In this document: positions 1 through 7,060 of the stretch, piece by piece
How positions within the stretch are numbered: the stretch's first letter is position 1
Layout: each line of letters starts with the position of its first letter
NCBI GenBank assembly: GCA_023386455.1
Contig: JAEWJO010000004.1
Location: 1 to 7,207, forward strand
Source: Pseudomonadota bacterium
GTDB taxonomy: Bacteria > Myxococcota_A > Polyangia > Haliangiales > Haliangiaceae
Direction of reading: 5' to 3'
DNA length: 7,207 nt
Notes under the pieces: generated by a model
Seen by the model: only the letters and a program-made list of their open reading frames with translations
Told to the model about the DNA's origin: nothing
Databases searched by the model: none
Made by a program: the position numbers and the translations under genes

Positions 1-125
1 CGGCATCGTGCGCAACCCGGGATGAGACTGGCGCACGCCAGACCACGTCCGAGCGTGCACGTGTGCGAACTGACAGGTCCCATAGATACGACCCTGTGTG
101 GACGTACTTACGGGACAACTCTTAG
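1..125. other. Non-coding region downstream of cydB
   Basis: No convincing gene is visible here. Two short inverted repeats could form hairpins in the cydB transcript. One is at 73-79 / 90-97 (ACAGGTC with GACCCTGT, one bulged base, 10-base loop). The other is at 28-33 / 36-41 (CTGGCG with CGCCAG, or a 5-bp stem with a 4-base loop). Neither is followed on the minus strand by a run of T, so neither is a confident intrinsic terminator. The next gene after cydB is outside the window, so the presence of cydD or cydC cannot be judged. Confidence 0.4.
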
Positions 126-1208
126 TCAGTGGCCGCCGTACGCGTCGTCGGCTGAGACCTTGCCGCGGAACGAGCGGAACAGGTAGACGAAGTAGCCGAT
201 CGCGAGCGCGATCGCCGGGATCCACCACACGAGGCCGATCGCGAGGCCGCGGTCGTCGTTCGCCGAGCCCTGCACGGTGAGGCTGTATGCGGCGTCGACC
301 GTCGACGGCAAGACGAGCGGATAGAGTGCGCCGGCCGTCAGGAGCAGGAGAGCTGCGATCACGACTGACGACGCGATGAAGCCACGCCGCTCCCACGTGT
401 GAACGAGTGCCGCATTGTCGTCGCGCGGAATGGCGCGGCGCAGCGACAGGAAGACCGTGGCGACGCCGGCGATCGCGGCGATCGGCAGCAGCCAGAGCCA
501 CGGACGATCTGCGAGATGCGCAAGCAGCGCAGGGCGAACGACCGCGGTCAGGATCGTCACGAGGGCGAAGAGGAATACGACCGCGATCCATGCGCGCCAC
601 GCGGCGCGGGTCGCGCGCACGTTCAGCTCGCCGCCGGTCTTCCAGCGCAGGTACATCGCGCCGTGCGCGGCGAGGGTGGCGACCGCGAACGCACCGACGG
701 AGATCGTGTACCAGTCGAGTGCGCCGAGGGGGCCCGTGATGCCGAAGTTCGTGAACAGCGGCGCCGCGAAGAAGCCGGACTGGTCGATCGGCACGCCACG
801 GAGCACGTTGCCGAGCGCGACGCCGAGCACGAACGCGAGCGCCGTCGACGAGACCGCAAAGATCGCGTCGAACGCGGCGTGCCACATGGTGCTGGTGTGG
901 TGCGAGCGGAGCTCGATCGAGATGCCGCGCAGGACGAGCAGCCACAGCACGAGCATGAGCGGCAGGTAGAACCCGGAGAACGCGACGGCATAGACGCGCG
1001 GGAACGCGAACACGAGCAGGCCGCCGGCGGCGATGAGCCAGACCTCGTTGCCGTCCCACACGGGGCCGATCGAGGCGAAGACCGTGCGCCGCTCGTCGTC
1101 GCGCTTTGCGACGACGAAGTGCAGGATGCCGGCACCGAGGTCGAAGCCGTCGAGCACGACGTACATCGTCAGCATGAAGCCGAGCAGGATGAACCACGTC
1201 GTCGCCAT
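126..1208 (-). CDS. cydB: Cytochrome bd ubiquinol oxidase subunit II (CydB)
   Basis: CydB is the second large membrane subunit of the bd-type quinol oxidase. The complex reduces O2 to water with electrons from quinol in the cytoplasmic membrane. The 360-aa product is close to the usual size (E. coli 379) and strongly hydrophobic, with about eight or nine predicted membrane helices. The signature DGFDLGAG is at residues 20-27 and GPVWDGNEVWL at 48-58. D23, W51 and D52 correspond to E. coli D29, W57 and D58; D29 and D58 are implicated in proton transfer. Family blocks ALGNVLRGVP (131-140) and HGAMYL (182-187) are also present. The ATG at 1208 is preferred because the mature CydB-like N-terminus begins there, a GAGGAC ribosome binding site lies 8 bases upstream, and the start shares one base with the preceding stop codon (TGATG). 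An upstream in-frame ATG at 1304 would add a non-membrane, Arg-rich 32-residue extension and is rejected. Stop is TGA. Confidence 0.97.
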   Translation of the reverse strand: MATTWFILLGFMLTMYVVLDGFDLGAGILHFVVAKRDDERRTVFASIGPVWDGNEVWLIAAGGLLVFAFPRVYAVAFSGFYLPLMLVLWLLVLRGISIELRSHHTSTMWHAAFDAIFAVSSTALAFVLGVALGNVLRGVPIDQSGFFAAPLFTNFGITGPLGALDWYTISVGAFAVATLAAHGAMYLRWKTGGELNVRATRAAWRAWIAVVFLFALVTILTAVVRPALLAHLADRPWLWLLPIAAIAGVATVFLSLRRAIPRDDNAALVHTWERRGFIASSVVIAALLLLTAGALYPLVLPSTVDAAYSLTVQGSANDDRGLAIGLVWWIPAIALAIGYFVYLFRSFRGKVSADDAYGGH

Positions 1209-1309
1209 CAGCGCGCGTCCTCGTCGGCGAGCTCGCGGGCCTGGACGACGATCGCGAGGTCCATCCCGAGGAACATGCCGCACCAGGCAAGCAGGGCGAG
1301 CCACAGCAT
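1208..1309 (-). CDS. Small single-helix membrane protein between cydA and cydB, CydX-like
   Basis: This 33-codon ORF encodes one hydrophobic helix (about residues 1-22, beginning MLWLALLAWCGMFLG) followed by a short charged tail rich in Asp, Glu and Arg. That is the architecture of small bd oxidase subunits such as CydX (37 aa in E. coli) and CydS, which pack against CydA and stabilise the haems. It has its own ribosome binding site, AAGGGGG at 1323-1317, 7 bases before the ATG. Its ATG shares one base with the cydA stop, and its TGA shares one base with the cydB start. This placement makes it very unlikely to be spurious. It shares the short W/LAW/LG-type helix character of CydX, but I cannot claim homology at this length. 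Its position between the two large subunits, rather than after cydB, is unusual. It is inferred to be a third oxidase subunit or an assembly factor. Confidence 0.8.
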   Translation of the reverse strand: MLWLALLAWCGMFLGMDLAIVVQARELADEDAR

Positions 1310-2640
1310 CAGTGCGCCCCCTTCAGCGGACGTGGGCCATGCGAGACCTCGCGAAGTACGAGGTAGAGGAACAGGAGGCCGAGCACGAGGTAGAGGCCAC
1401 ACCAGCCGAGCAGCGTGAACGTCACGTTGCCGGCCGCGACCTGCGGTGAGGTGCCGTCCTTCGTGCGCATCAGGCCGTAGACGAGCCACGGCTGGCGCCC
1501 GAGCTCGGCGGTCAGCCAGCCGAACGTCGTCGCGATGTACGGGAACGGGAACGCGAGCATCAGCGTCCACAGGATCGGCCGCGAGCGGTAGAGCCGGCCG
1601 CGCCACAGCGCGAAGGCCGCGAGCGCCATCACGAGGATGAGCAGCGTCCCGAGCCCGACCATGATGTGATAGGCGAAGTAGAGGAGCTCGACGTTGTCGG
1701 GCCACTGATCGGGCGGGATGTCGTTCAGGCCCTTGACGGTCGCGCCGAACGAGCCGTAGGCGAGGAACGACAGCACGCGCGGCACGACGATCGGGTTCTC
1801 GAGCTGGCGCGTCTGGAGGTTGGGCTGGCCGATGATCGCGAGCTCGGCGTGGGAGCTCGTCTCGAACTTGCCCTCCATCGCCGCGAGCGTGGCGGGCTGG
1901 TACCTGGCGACGAGCTTGCCGTTCTGATCGCCCGTCGGGAACAGCTGCAGGACGGAGGCGGTGAGGCCCGCGATCACGCCGAGCTTGAGGCAGCGGCGCG
2001 CGACGGGCTCGTGCTTGCCGGTGAGGGTCCAGAACGCGCCGACCGCGGCCATCACGAACGAGCCGGTGATCACGCCGGCGCACATCGTGTGGGCGTACTG
2101 CCAGAGCGCCCACGGGTTGAACAGGAACGCCCAGACGTCGTCGAGGTGGAGGTTGCCGTCGGCACCGACGGCGTGGCCGACCGGGTGCTGCATGAACGCG
2201 TTGGTCGTGATGATGAAGTAGCCGGACAGCCACGAGCCGAGGAACAGCATGAACGCGGCGAACAGGTGGCCGCGCGGGCCGAGCTTCTTCTCGCCGAAGA
2301 TGAACAGGCCGAGGAACGCGCTCTCGGCGAAGAACGCGAACATGCCCTCCATCGCGAGCGTCATGCCGATGACGCCGCCGGTGTACGCGGAGAAGCGCGC
2401 CCAATTCGTGCCAAACTGGAACTCCATCGGGATCCCGGTGACGACGCCGAGCGCGAAGTTGATCGCGAAGATGCGCGCCCAGAAGCGCGCGAGGTCATTC
2501 CAGGCGGGCTCGCGCGTGCGGAGCGCGATGATCTTGCTGACGAGGATGAGGAGCGCGAGGCCGATCGTCAGCTGCGGAAACAAATAGTGATACGTGATCG
2601 TGAAGCCGAACTGGATCCGGTCCCAGATGACGGCGTCCAT
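1309..2640 (-). CDS. cydA: Cytochrome bd ubiquinol oxidase subunit I (CydA), short Q-loop type
   Basis: CydA carries haems b558, b595 and d and the quinol oxidation site of the bd oxidase. The 443-aa product is about 80 residues shorter than E. coli CydA (522), with the loss in the C-terminal part of the Q loop, so it is a short Q-loop form. Haem ligands are conserved: H18 (E. coli H19), H184 (H186), M327 (M393) and E379 (E445). Channel glutamates E98 and E106 match E99 and E107. W375 matches W441, and the GRQPW motif is at 381-385. In the Q loop, E256 matches E257, but T251 replaces K252. H325 replaces the arginine equivalent to E. coli R391. Start ATG at 2640 gives the family N-terminus (RIQFGFT at 8-14) and has AAGG about 8 bases upstream. 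The gene opens a three-ORF operon, and its stop overlaps the next start. It stands 103 bases after the oxidoreductase stop, with a possible operator in between. Confidence 0.97.
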   Translation of the reverse strand: MDAVIWDRIQFGFTITYHYLFPQLTIGLALLILVSKIIALRTREPAWNDLARFWARIFAINFALGVVTGIPMEFQFGTNWARFSAYTGGVIGMTLAMEGMFAFFAESAFLGLFIFGEKKLGPRGHLFAAFMLFLGSWLSGYFIITTNAFMQHPVGHAVGADGNLHLDDVWAFLFNPWALWQYAHTMCAGVITGSFVMAAVGAFWTLTGKHEPVARRCLKLGVIAGLTASVLQLFPTGDQNGKLVARYQPATLAAMEGKFETSSHAELAIIGQPNLQTRQLENPIVVPRVLSFLAYGSFGATVKGLNDIPPDQWPDNVELLYFAYHIMVGLGTLLILVMALAAFALWRGRLYRSRPILWTLMLAFPFPYIATTFGWLTAELGRQPWLVYGLMRTKDGTSPQVAAGNVTFTLLGWCGLYLVLGLLFLYLVLREVSHGPRPLKGAH

Positions 2641-2648
2641 GCCGAGAC

Positions 2649-2675
2649 CTTGTCGCCGACAGCAATGACGACAAG
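2649..2675 (-). promoter_or_regulatory. Inverted repeat covering the cydA ribosome binding site
   Basis: A perfect 7-bp inverted repeat, CTTGTCG (2649-2655) and CGACAAG (2669-2675), has a 13-base spacer. It lies 9 to 35 bases before the cydA start. In the transcript the 3' arm supplies the AAG of the cydA AAGG ribosome binding site. Within it is an 11-base palindrome, TGTCG-C-CGACA (2651-2661), and a further CGACA copy 12 bases away (2669-2673), so there are three half-sites. It could be a repressor or redox-regulator operator, or an RNA hairpin that hides the ribosome binding site. The repeat is seen directly; the function is inferred. Confidence 0.35.
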
Positions 2676-2729
2676 TGTGCGCGCCGCGTGTGAGTGACTC
2701 CTCGCAGCGCGGAGCGAGCGCCGACGTCG

Positions 2730-2746
2730 CACGTCACGTCACGTCA
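2730..2746. repeat. Three-copy 5-bp tandem repeat at the oxidoreductase stop codon
   Basis: On the plus strand, ACGTC occurs three times in tandem at 2731-2745, flanked by C and A. On the minus strand this reads TGACG repeated. Because the unit is 5 bases long, it places TGA at 2746-2744, 2741-2739 and 2736-2734, one in each reading frame. The first of these is the stop codon of the oxidoreductase gene. It may be chance slippage or a fail-safe stop. Confidence 0.6.
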
Positions 2747-3439
2747 CGCCGGATTCGTGAACGAGCCAGGACTCCGATCGGTGCCGCGGAACTCCGGTGG
2801 GCGCTGCGGGCGCGCGTTCGCGAGTGCAGCGCGCACGCCCGAGGCGGTCATGTCCGCGGTGTAGACGGGCGTGCCCGGCTGTTGCCGCCACGACTCGTCG
2901 AGCGGGCCTGCGTCGACCGGGTCGAAGCCCAGCTCGTCGACGAGTCGCATGACGACCGCCTTGGCGGCGGGATCGTCGCCGGCGACGGGCAAGGCGATGC
3001 GATCGGGACTGCCGGCCGGGCGGCCGCCGTCGAGCAGGTGGCTCGCGAAGATGTTGTTGAACGCCTTGATGACGGGCCGACCGATCTGGTGCGAGACCCA
3101 CCGGCTCTCGGTGGTGCCCTTCTCGATGTCGTCGATGCGTCCGTCGCGGTGCTGCGGGTAGTAGTTGCCCGTGTCGACGACGGGGACGGTCGCCGGAACG
3201 CCCGCGAACAGGTCCTTCGGGAGCTCGGGCACGCGTGCCTCCGGGATCGTGACGATCACGAGGTCCTTGTCGCGCACCGCGTCCTTCGCGTCGACCGCCT
3301 TCGCGCCCGTCTGGTGCGCGAGTGCGTCGAGCGTTTTCGGGCCCCGCGAGTTCGCGACGGAGACCTCGTGTCCGAGTGCGGTCAGGAGGCGCGTGAGCGT
3401 CCCGCCGATCTGTCCTGCCCCGATGATGCCGATCTTCAT
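2744..3439 (-). CDS. NAD(P)H oxidoreductase, COG2085 family (F420-dependent NADP reductase-like)
   Basis: The 231-aa product begins with a Rossmann fold: beta strand MKIGIIGAGQIGG with GxGxxG at residues 7-12, then ANSRG at 29-33. A Ser-Arg at that second-strand end is typical of a preference for NADP(H). Later blocks VVDTGNYYP (87-95), KAFNNI (125-130), LPVAGDDPAAK (150-160) and a C-terminal LDESWRQQPGTPVY segment (180-193) are typical of bacterial COG2085 proteins. These are annotated as NADPH-dependent F420 reductases or generic NADP oxidoreductases. Known family members move hydride between NADP and F420; whether F420 is the partner here cannot be seen. It is probably a soluble cytoplasmic protein. 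The start at 3439 is chosen because AAGGAAGGAG lies 6 bases upstream and the Rossmann strand begins there. An ATG at 3469 would add only a ten-residue unconserved leader. It lies 76 bases after rpoN and may be co-transcribed with it. Confidence 0.88.
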   Translation of the reverse strand: MKIGIIGAGQIGGTLTRLLTALGHEVSVANSRGPKTLDALAHQTGAKAVDAKDAVRDKDLVIVTIPEARVPELPKDLFAGVPATVPVVDTGNYYPQHRDGRIDDIEKGTTESRWVSHQIGRPVIKAFNNIFASHLLDGGRPAGSPDRIALPVAGDDPAAKAVVMRLVDELGFDPVDAGPLDESWRQQPGTPVYTADMTASGVRAALANARPQRPPEFRGTDRSPGSFTNPA

Positions 3440-3445
3440 CTGCAG

Positions 3446-3455
3446 CTCCTTCCTT
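3446..3455 (-). promoter_or_regulatory. Strong ribosome binding site that fixes the oxidoreductase start
   Basis: The minus strand reads AAGGAAGGAG, then six bases, then ATG at 3439. It is the longest Shine-Dalgarno match in the window. It decides the start in favour of 3439 over the upstream ATG at 3469. Confidence 0.8.
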
Positions 3456-3465
3456 CCAGTGGGTA

Positions 3466-3475
3466 CCACCGGTGG
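3466..3475. repeat. 10-bp perfect palindrome CCACCGGTGG upstream of the oxidoreductase
   Basis: CCACCGGTGG lies 27 bases before the start codon at 3439, in the rpoN-oxidoreductase gap. It overlaps a second possible short hairpin, GTGG-gta-CCAC (3459-3469). There is no T run after it on the minus strand, so it is not a classical terminator for rpoN. It could be an operator, or chance in GC-rich DNA. Confidence 0.25.
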
Positions 3476-3515
3476 GCAGAGCCGGCGATCAGCGCACGGC
3501 CGATCGGAAGAGCAG

Positions 3516-5015
3516 CTAGAAGACTTGCTTGCGCTTGCTGCTCGACAGGATGCCGAGCTGCTCGCGGTACTTCGCCACGGTGCGGCGTGCGATGTCGATG
3601 CCGCTCTTCTTGAGCAGCTCGACGATCTTCTGGTCGGAGTGCGGCCGCTTGGGATCCTCGGCCGTGACGAGCTCCTTGATCTTCGACTTCACGGCCTGCG
3701 ACGCGAGATCCTCGCCGTTGGTGCGCGAGATGCCCGAGTTGAAGAAGAACTTCAGCTCGAAGATGCCCTGCGGCGTGTGGACGTACTTGGACGTCGTGAC
3801 GCGCGAGACGGTCGACTCGTGCATGCCGATGTCCTCGGCGACGTCGCGGAGGATGAGCGGCTTCAGGTGCGCGATGCCCTTGTCGAAGAACTCGCGCTGG
3901 AACTTCAGGATCGACTCGGCGACCTTGATGATCGTGCGCTGGCGCTGCTGGATGGAGCGGATGAGCCACTGGGCGGAGCGCAGCTTGTCCTGGACGTAGT
4001 CCTTGGACGCGGCACTGTTGCCCATCGCGTTCTTGTAGAAGCCGCTGATCTTGAGCTTGGGCAGACCGTCGTCGTTGGGGACGACGAAGTACTTGTCGCC
4101 GACCTTGTGGATGTAGACGTCGGGCGTGACGTAGTGCGGGTCGTCGGACGAGTACTGGCGGCCCGGGCGCGGATCGAAGTCCATGATGACCTTCGCGGCC
4201 TCGTAGATCTCCTCGAGCGGCTGCTTCAGGTCACGCGCGATCGCCTGGTAGTTCTTCTTCTCGAGGTTGCCGAGGTGGCTGCGGATCATCTTGACGACGA
4301 GGTCGTCATCCTGACCGCACGCCATCGCCTGGATCAGCATGCACTCCGCGAGCGAGCGCGCGCCGACGCCGGTCGGGTCGAACGTCTGGATCTTCTCGAG
4401 GACCTCCTCGCACAGCGTCGCGTCGACCCCGAGGTCGGCCGCGAGCTCGTCGAGCGGAGGGTCCTTGAAGTAGCCGTCGGCGTCGATGTTGCCGAGGATG
4501 GTCATCCCGATCTCGAGCTGCTCGGGGTTGAGCGGCGGGGTCAGCATCTTGAGCTGCCACGCGAGGTGGTCGTGCAGGGACGGGGGCTTGGTGAGGGTCG
4601 CCTCGAGGGAGGGCATCTCCTCGCCGTCGCCGCGGAACGCGGGCATCGGCGGGCCCATCGTGTAGTTGTCGAGGTAGTTCTCCCAGTCGATCTCGTTGAC
4701 CGCGGCGGCATCGCCCTTGATCTCGGTCTGGGCGACGCCATCGACGACTGAACCCTCGATCGCGGTCTCGGTCGACCCGGCGCCCTCGAGCTGGTGAAGC
4801 TGCTGCTCGTCGCCGCCCATCTCGTCCCGCTCGCGGGACCGCTCGTTCTCGAGGTCCATCTCGTCGTCGAGGATGGGGTTCTCGAGCATCTCGTCATGCA
4901 CCAGCTCTGCCAGCTCCATGCGGGACAGCTGCAAGAGGCGGATCGCCTGTTGCAGCTGCGGTGTCATCACCAGCTGCTGCGACAGCTTCAGTTCCTGGCG
5001 CATCTCCATGCCCAT
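3516..5015 (-). CDS. rpoN: RNA polymerase sigma-54 factor (RpoN)
   Basis: Sigma-54 directs RNA polymerase to -24/-12 promoters and needs an AAA+ activator to melt DNA. The 499-aa product is full length (E. coli 477). Region I, the activator-interacting domain, is at about residues 5-50 and is Gln/Leu-rich (LKLSQQLVMTPQLQQAIRLL). An acidic region II follows at about 50-135. The core-binding domain (about 140-330) includes NIDADGYF (176-183), FDPTGVGAR (212-220) and DFDPRPGRQYS (279-289). A helix-turn-helix is near 388-410 (LRDVAEDIGMHESTVSR). The perfect RpoN box ARRTVAKYRE is at 476-485, reading the -24 element. Start ATG 5015 has AAGGAG eight bases upstream; an in-frame ATG two codons later is less well spaced. 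Stop is TAG. It lies 196 bases after pyrG rather than after lptB, and no hpf follows. No -24/-12 promoter was recognised in the window, so its targets are elsewhere. Confidence 0.98.
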   Translation of the reverse strand: MGMEMRQELKLSQQLVMTPQLQQAIRLLQLSRMELAELVHDEMLENPILDDEMDLENERSRERDEMGGDEQQLHQLEGAGSTETAIEGSVVDGVAQTEIKGDAAAVNEIDWENYLDNYTMGPPMPAFRGDGEEMPSLEATLTKPPSLHDHLAWQLKMLTPPLNPEQLEIGMTILGNIDADGYFKDPPLDELAADLGVDATLCEEVLEKIQTFDPTGVGARSLAECMLIQAMACGQDDDLVVKMIRSHLGNLEKKNYQAIARDLKQPLEEIYEAAKVIMDFDPRPGRQYSSDDPHYVTPDVYIHKVGDKYFVVPNDDGLPKLKISGFYKNAMGNSAASKDYVQDKLRSAQWLIRSIQQRQRTIIKVAESILKFQREFFDKGIAHLKPLILRDVAEDIGMHESTVSRVTTSKYVHTPQGIFELKFFFNSGISRTNGEDLASQAVKSKIKELVTAEDPKRPHSDQKIVELLKKSGIDIARRTVAKYREQLGILSSSKRKQVF

Positions 5016-5023
5016 CGGGGATT

Positions 5024-5029
5024 CTCCTT
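5024..5029 (-). promoter_or_regulatory. Ribosome binding site of rpoN
   Basis: The minus strand reads AAGGAG, then eight bases, then ATG at 5015. It supports the first of two closely spaced methionine codons as the rpoN start. Confidence 0.75.
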
Positions 5030-5080
5030 AGGACTCAGCTAGTTGGTTGAACACGCCCATGCTGACCTTCACCTGGTACG

Positions 5081-5097
5081 ACGCTTGAAAGAAGCGT
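5081..5097 (-). promoter_or_regulatory. Hairpin in the pyrG-rpoN gap, rpoN leader
   Basis: ACGCTT (5081-5086) and AAGCGT (5092-5097) form a perfect 6-bp stem with a 5-base loop, about 65 bases before the rpoN start. A 3-base bulge would let the stem extend by two more pairs. A weaker stem, GTCTC/GAGAC, lies at 5134-5138 / 5145-5149. Neither has a T tract after it on the minus strand. This is therefore a leader structure or weak terminator between pyrG and rpoN, not a confident intrinsic terminator. I found no clear -35/-10 pair for rpoN in this 196-base gap. Confidence 0.35.
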
Positions 5098-5211
5098 ACG
5101 AGGAAAGGTGGACGCTGTAAAGAGGAATGGCCCGTCTCTTGCTCGAGACCTAACCAAACCCTCACCAGTGCGCCGATGCGCGGCGACCGAAACCAGCGAG
5201 ATTCTTGAGAG

Positions 5212-6828
<1,617 letters not shown>

Positions 6829-6833
6829 AGAAA

Positions 6834-6839
6834 TCCTTC
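6834..6839 (-). promoter_or_regulatory. Ribosome binding site of pyrG
   Basis: The minus strand reads GAAGGA, then five bases, then ATG at 6828. It confirms the pyrG start. Confidence 0.7.
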
Positions 6840-6870
6840 GTGGCGCTGTGACTTGAAGTGCGCCAGACGG

Positions 6871-6900
6871 TTTCTACCCGATCGCGACGACGAAAAACAA
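6871..6900 (-). promoter_or_regulatory. Weak candidate promoter for pyrG
   Basis: The minus strand reads TTGTTT (6900-6895), 18 bases, then TAGAAA (6876-6871), about 43 bases before the pyrG start. The two boxes match the sigma-70 consensus at 3 of 6 and 4 of 6 positions. It coincides with the only A/T-rich patch in this gap. The match is weak, so this is a suggestion only. Confidence 0.25.
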
Positions 6901-6989
6901 CAGGTCGAGATCGTCTAGGGATTTCAGCCACCGCCGACGGATCTTCCTCCGCTGTCAGGCAGGTGCGGTAGGAGCGAGCTGGGTCAGTG

Positions 6990-7005
6990 CGCCTGCAGAC
7001 AGGCG
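6990..7005 (-). terminator. Possible hairpin after the upstream gene
   Basis: CGCCTG (6990-6995) and CAGGCG (7000-7005) form a perfect 6-bp stem with a 4-base loop, about 55 bases after the stop codon at 7061. No T run follows on the minus strand. It could be a weak or factor-dependent terminator separating the upstream gene from pyrG. The rest of 6829-7060 shows only the pyrG leader. Confidence 0.3.
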
Positions 7006-7060
7006 AGATATTGCCCGAGGCGCTTGCGTTCCGCGTGCGTCGGCTTGCTCGGGCTCGGTC

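Noticed and set aside
28..97. Intrinsic terminator after cydB
   Set aside because: Short stems exist, but no T-rich tract follows on the minus strand, so I left them as hairpins in the flank description.
399..1418. 339-codon plus-strand open frame opposite cydB
   Set aside because: It is an antisense shadow, extremely rich in Arg, Glu and Asp, with no start signal.
1208..2404. 398-codon minus-strand frame containing the small cyd ORF as its tail
   Set aside because: The first part is an Arg-rich out-of-frame reading of cydA. Only the last 33 codons, with their own ribosome binding site, look like a protein.
1666..2697. 343-codon plus-strand open frame opposite cydA
   Set aside because: It is highly charged and repetitive in Glu, Arg and Asp, and is antisense to the strongly conserved CydA. 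It is a shadow frame.
2641..2743. Sigma-54 promoter upstream of cydA, suggested by the nearby rpoN gene
   Set aside because: I looked for GG and GC doublets ten bases apart in a TGGCAC-TTGCA context and found none. Proximity to rpoN does not imply control by it.
3165..4751. 528-codon plus-strand open frame opposite rpoN and the oxidoreductase
   Set aside because: It crosses two real minus-strand genes, and its composition is the same low-complexity antisense type. No motif supports it.
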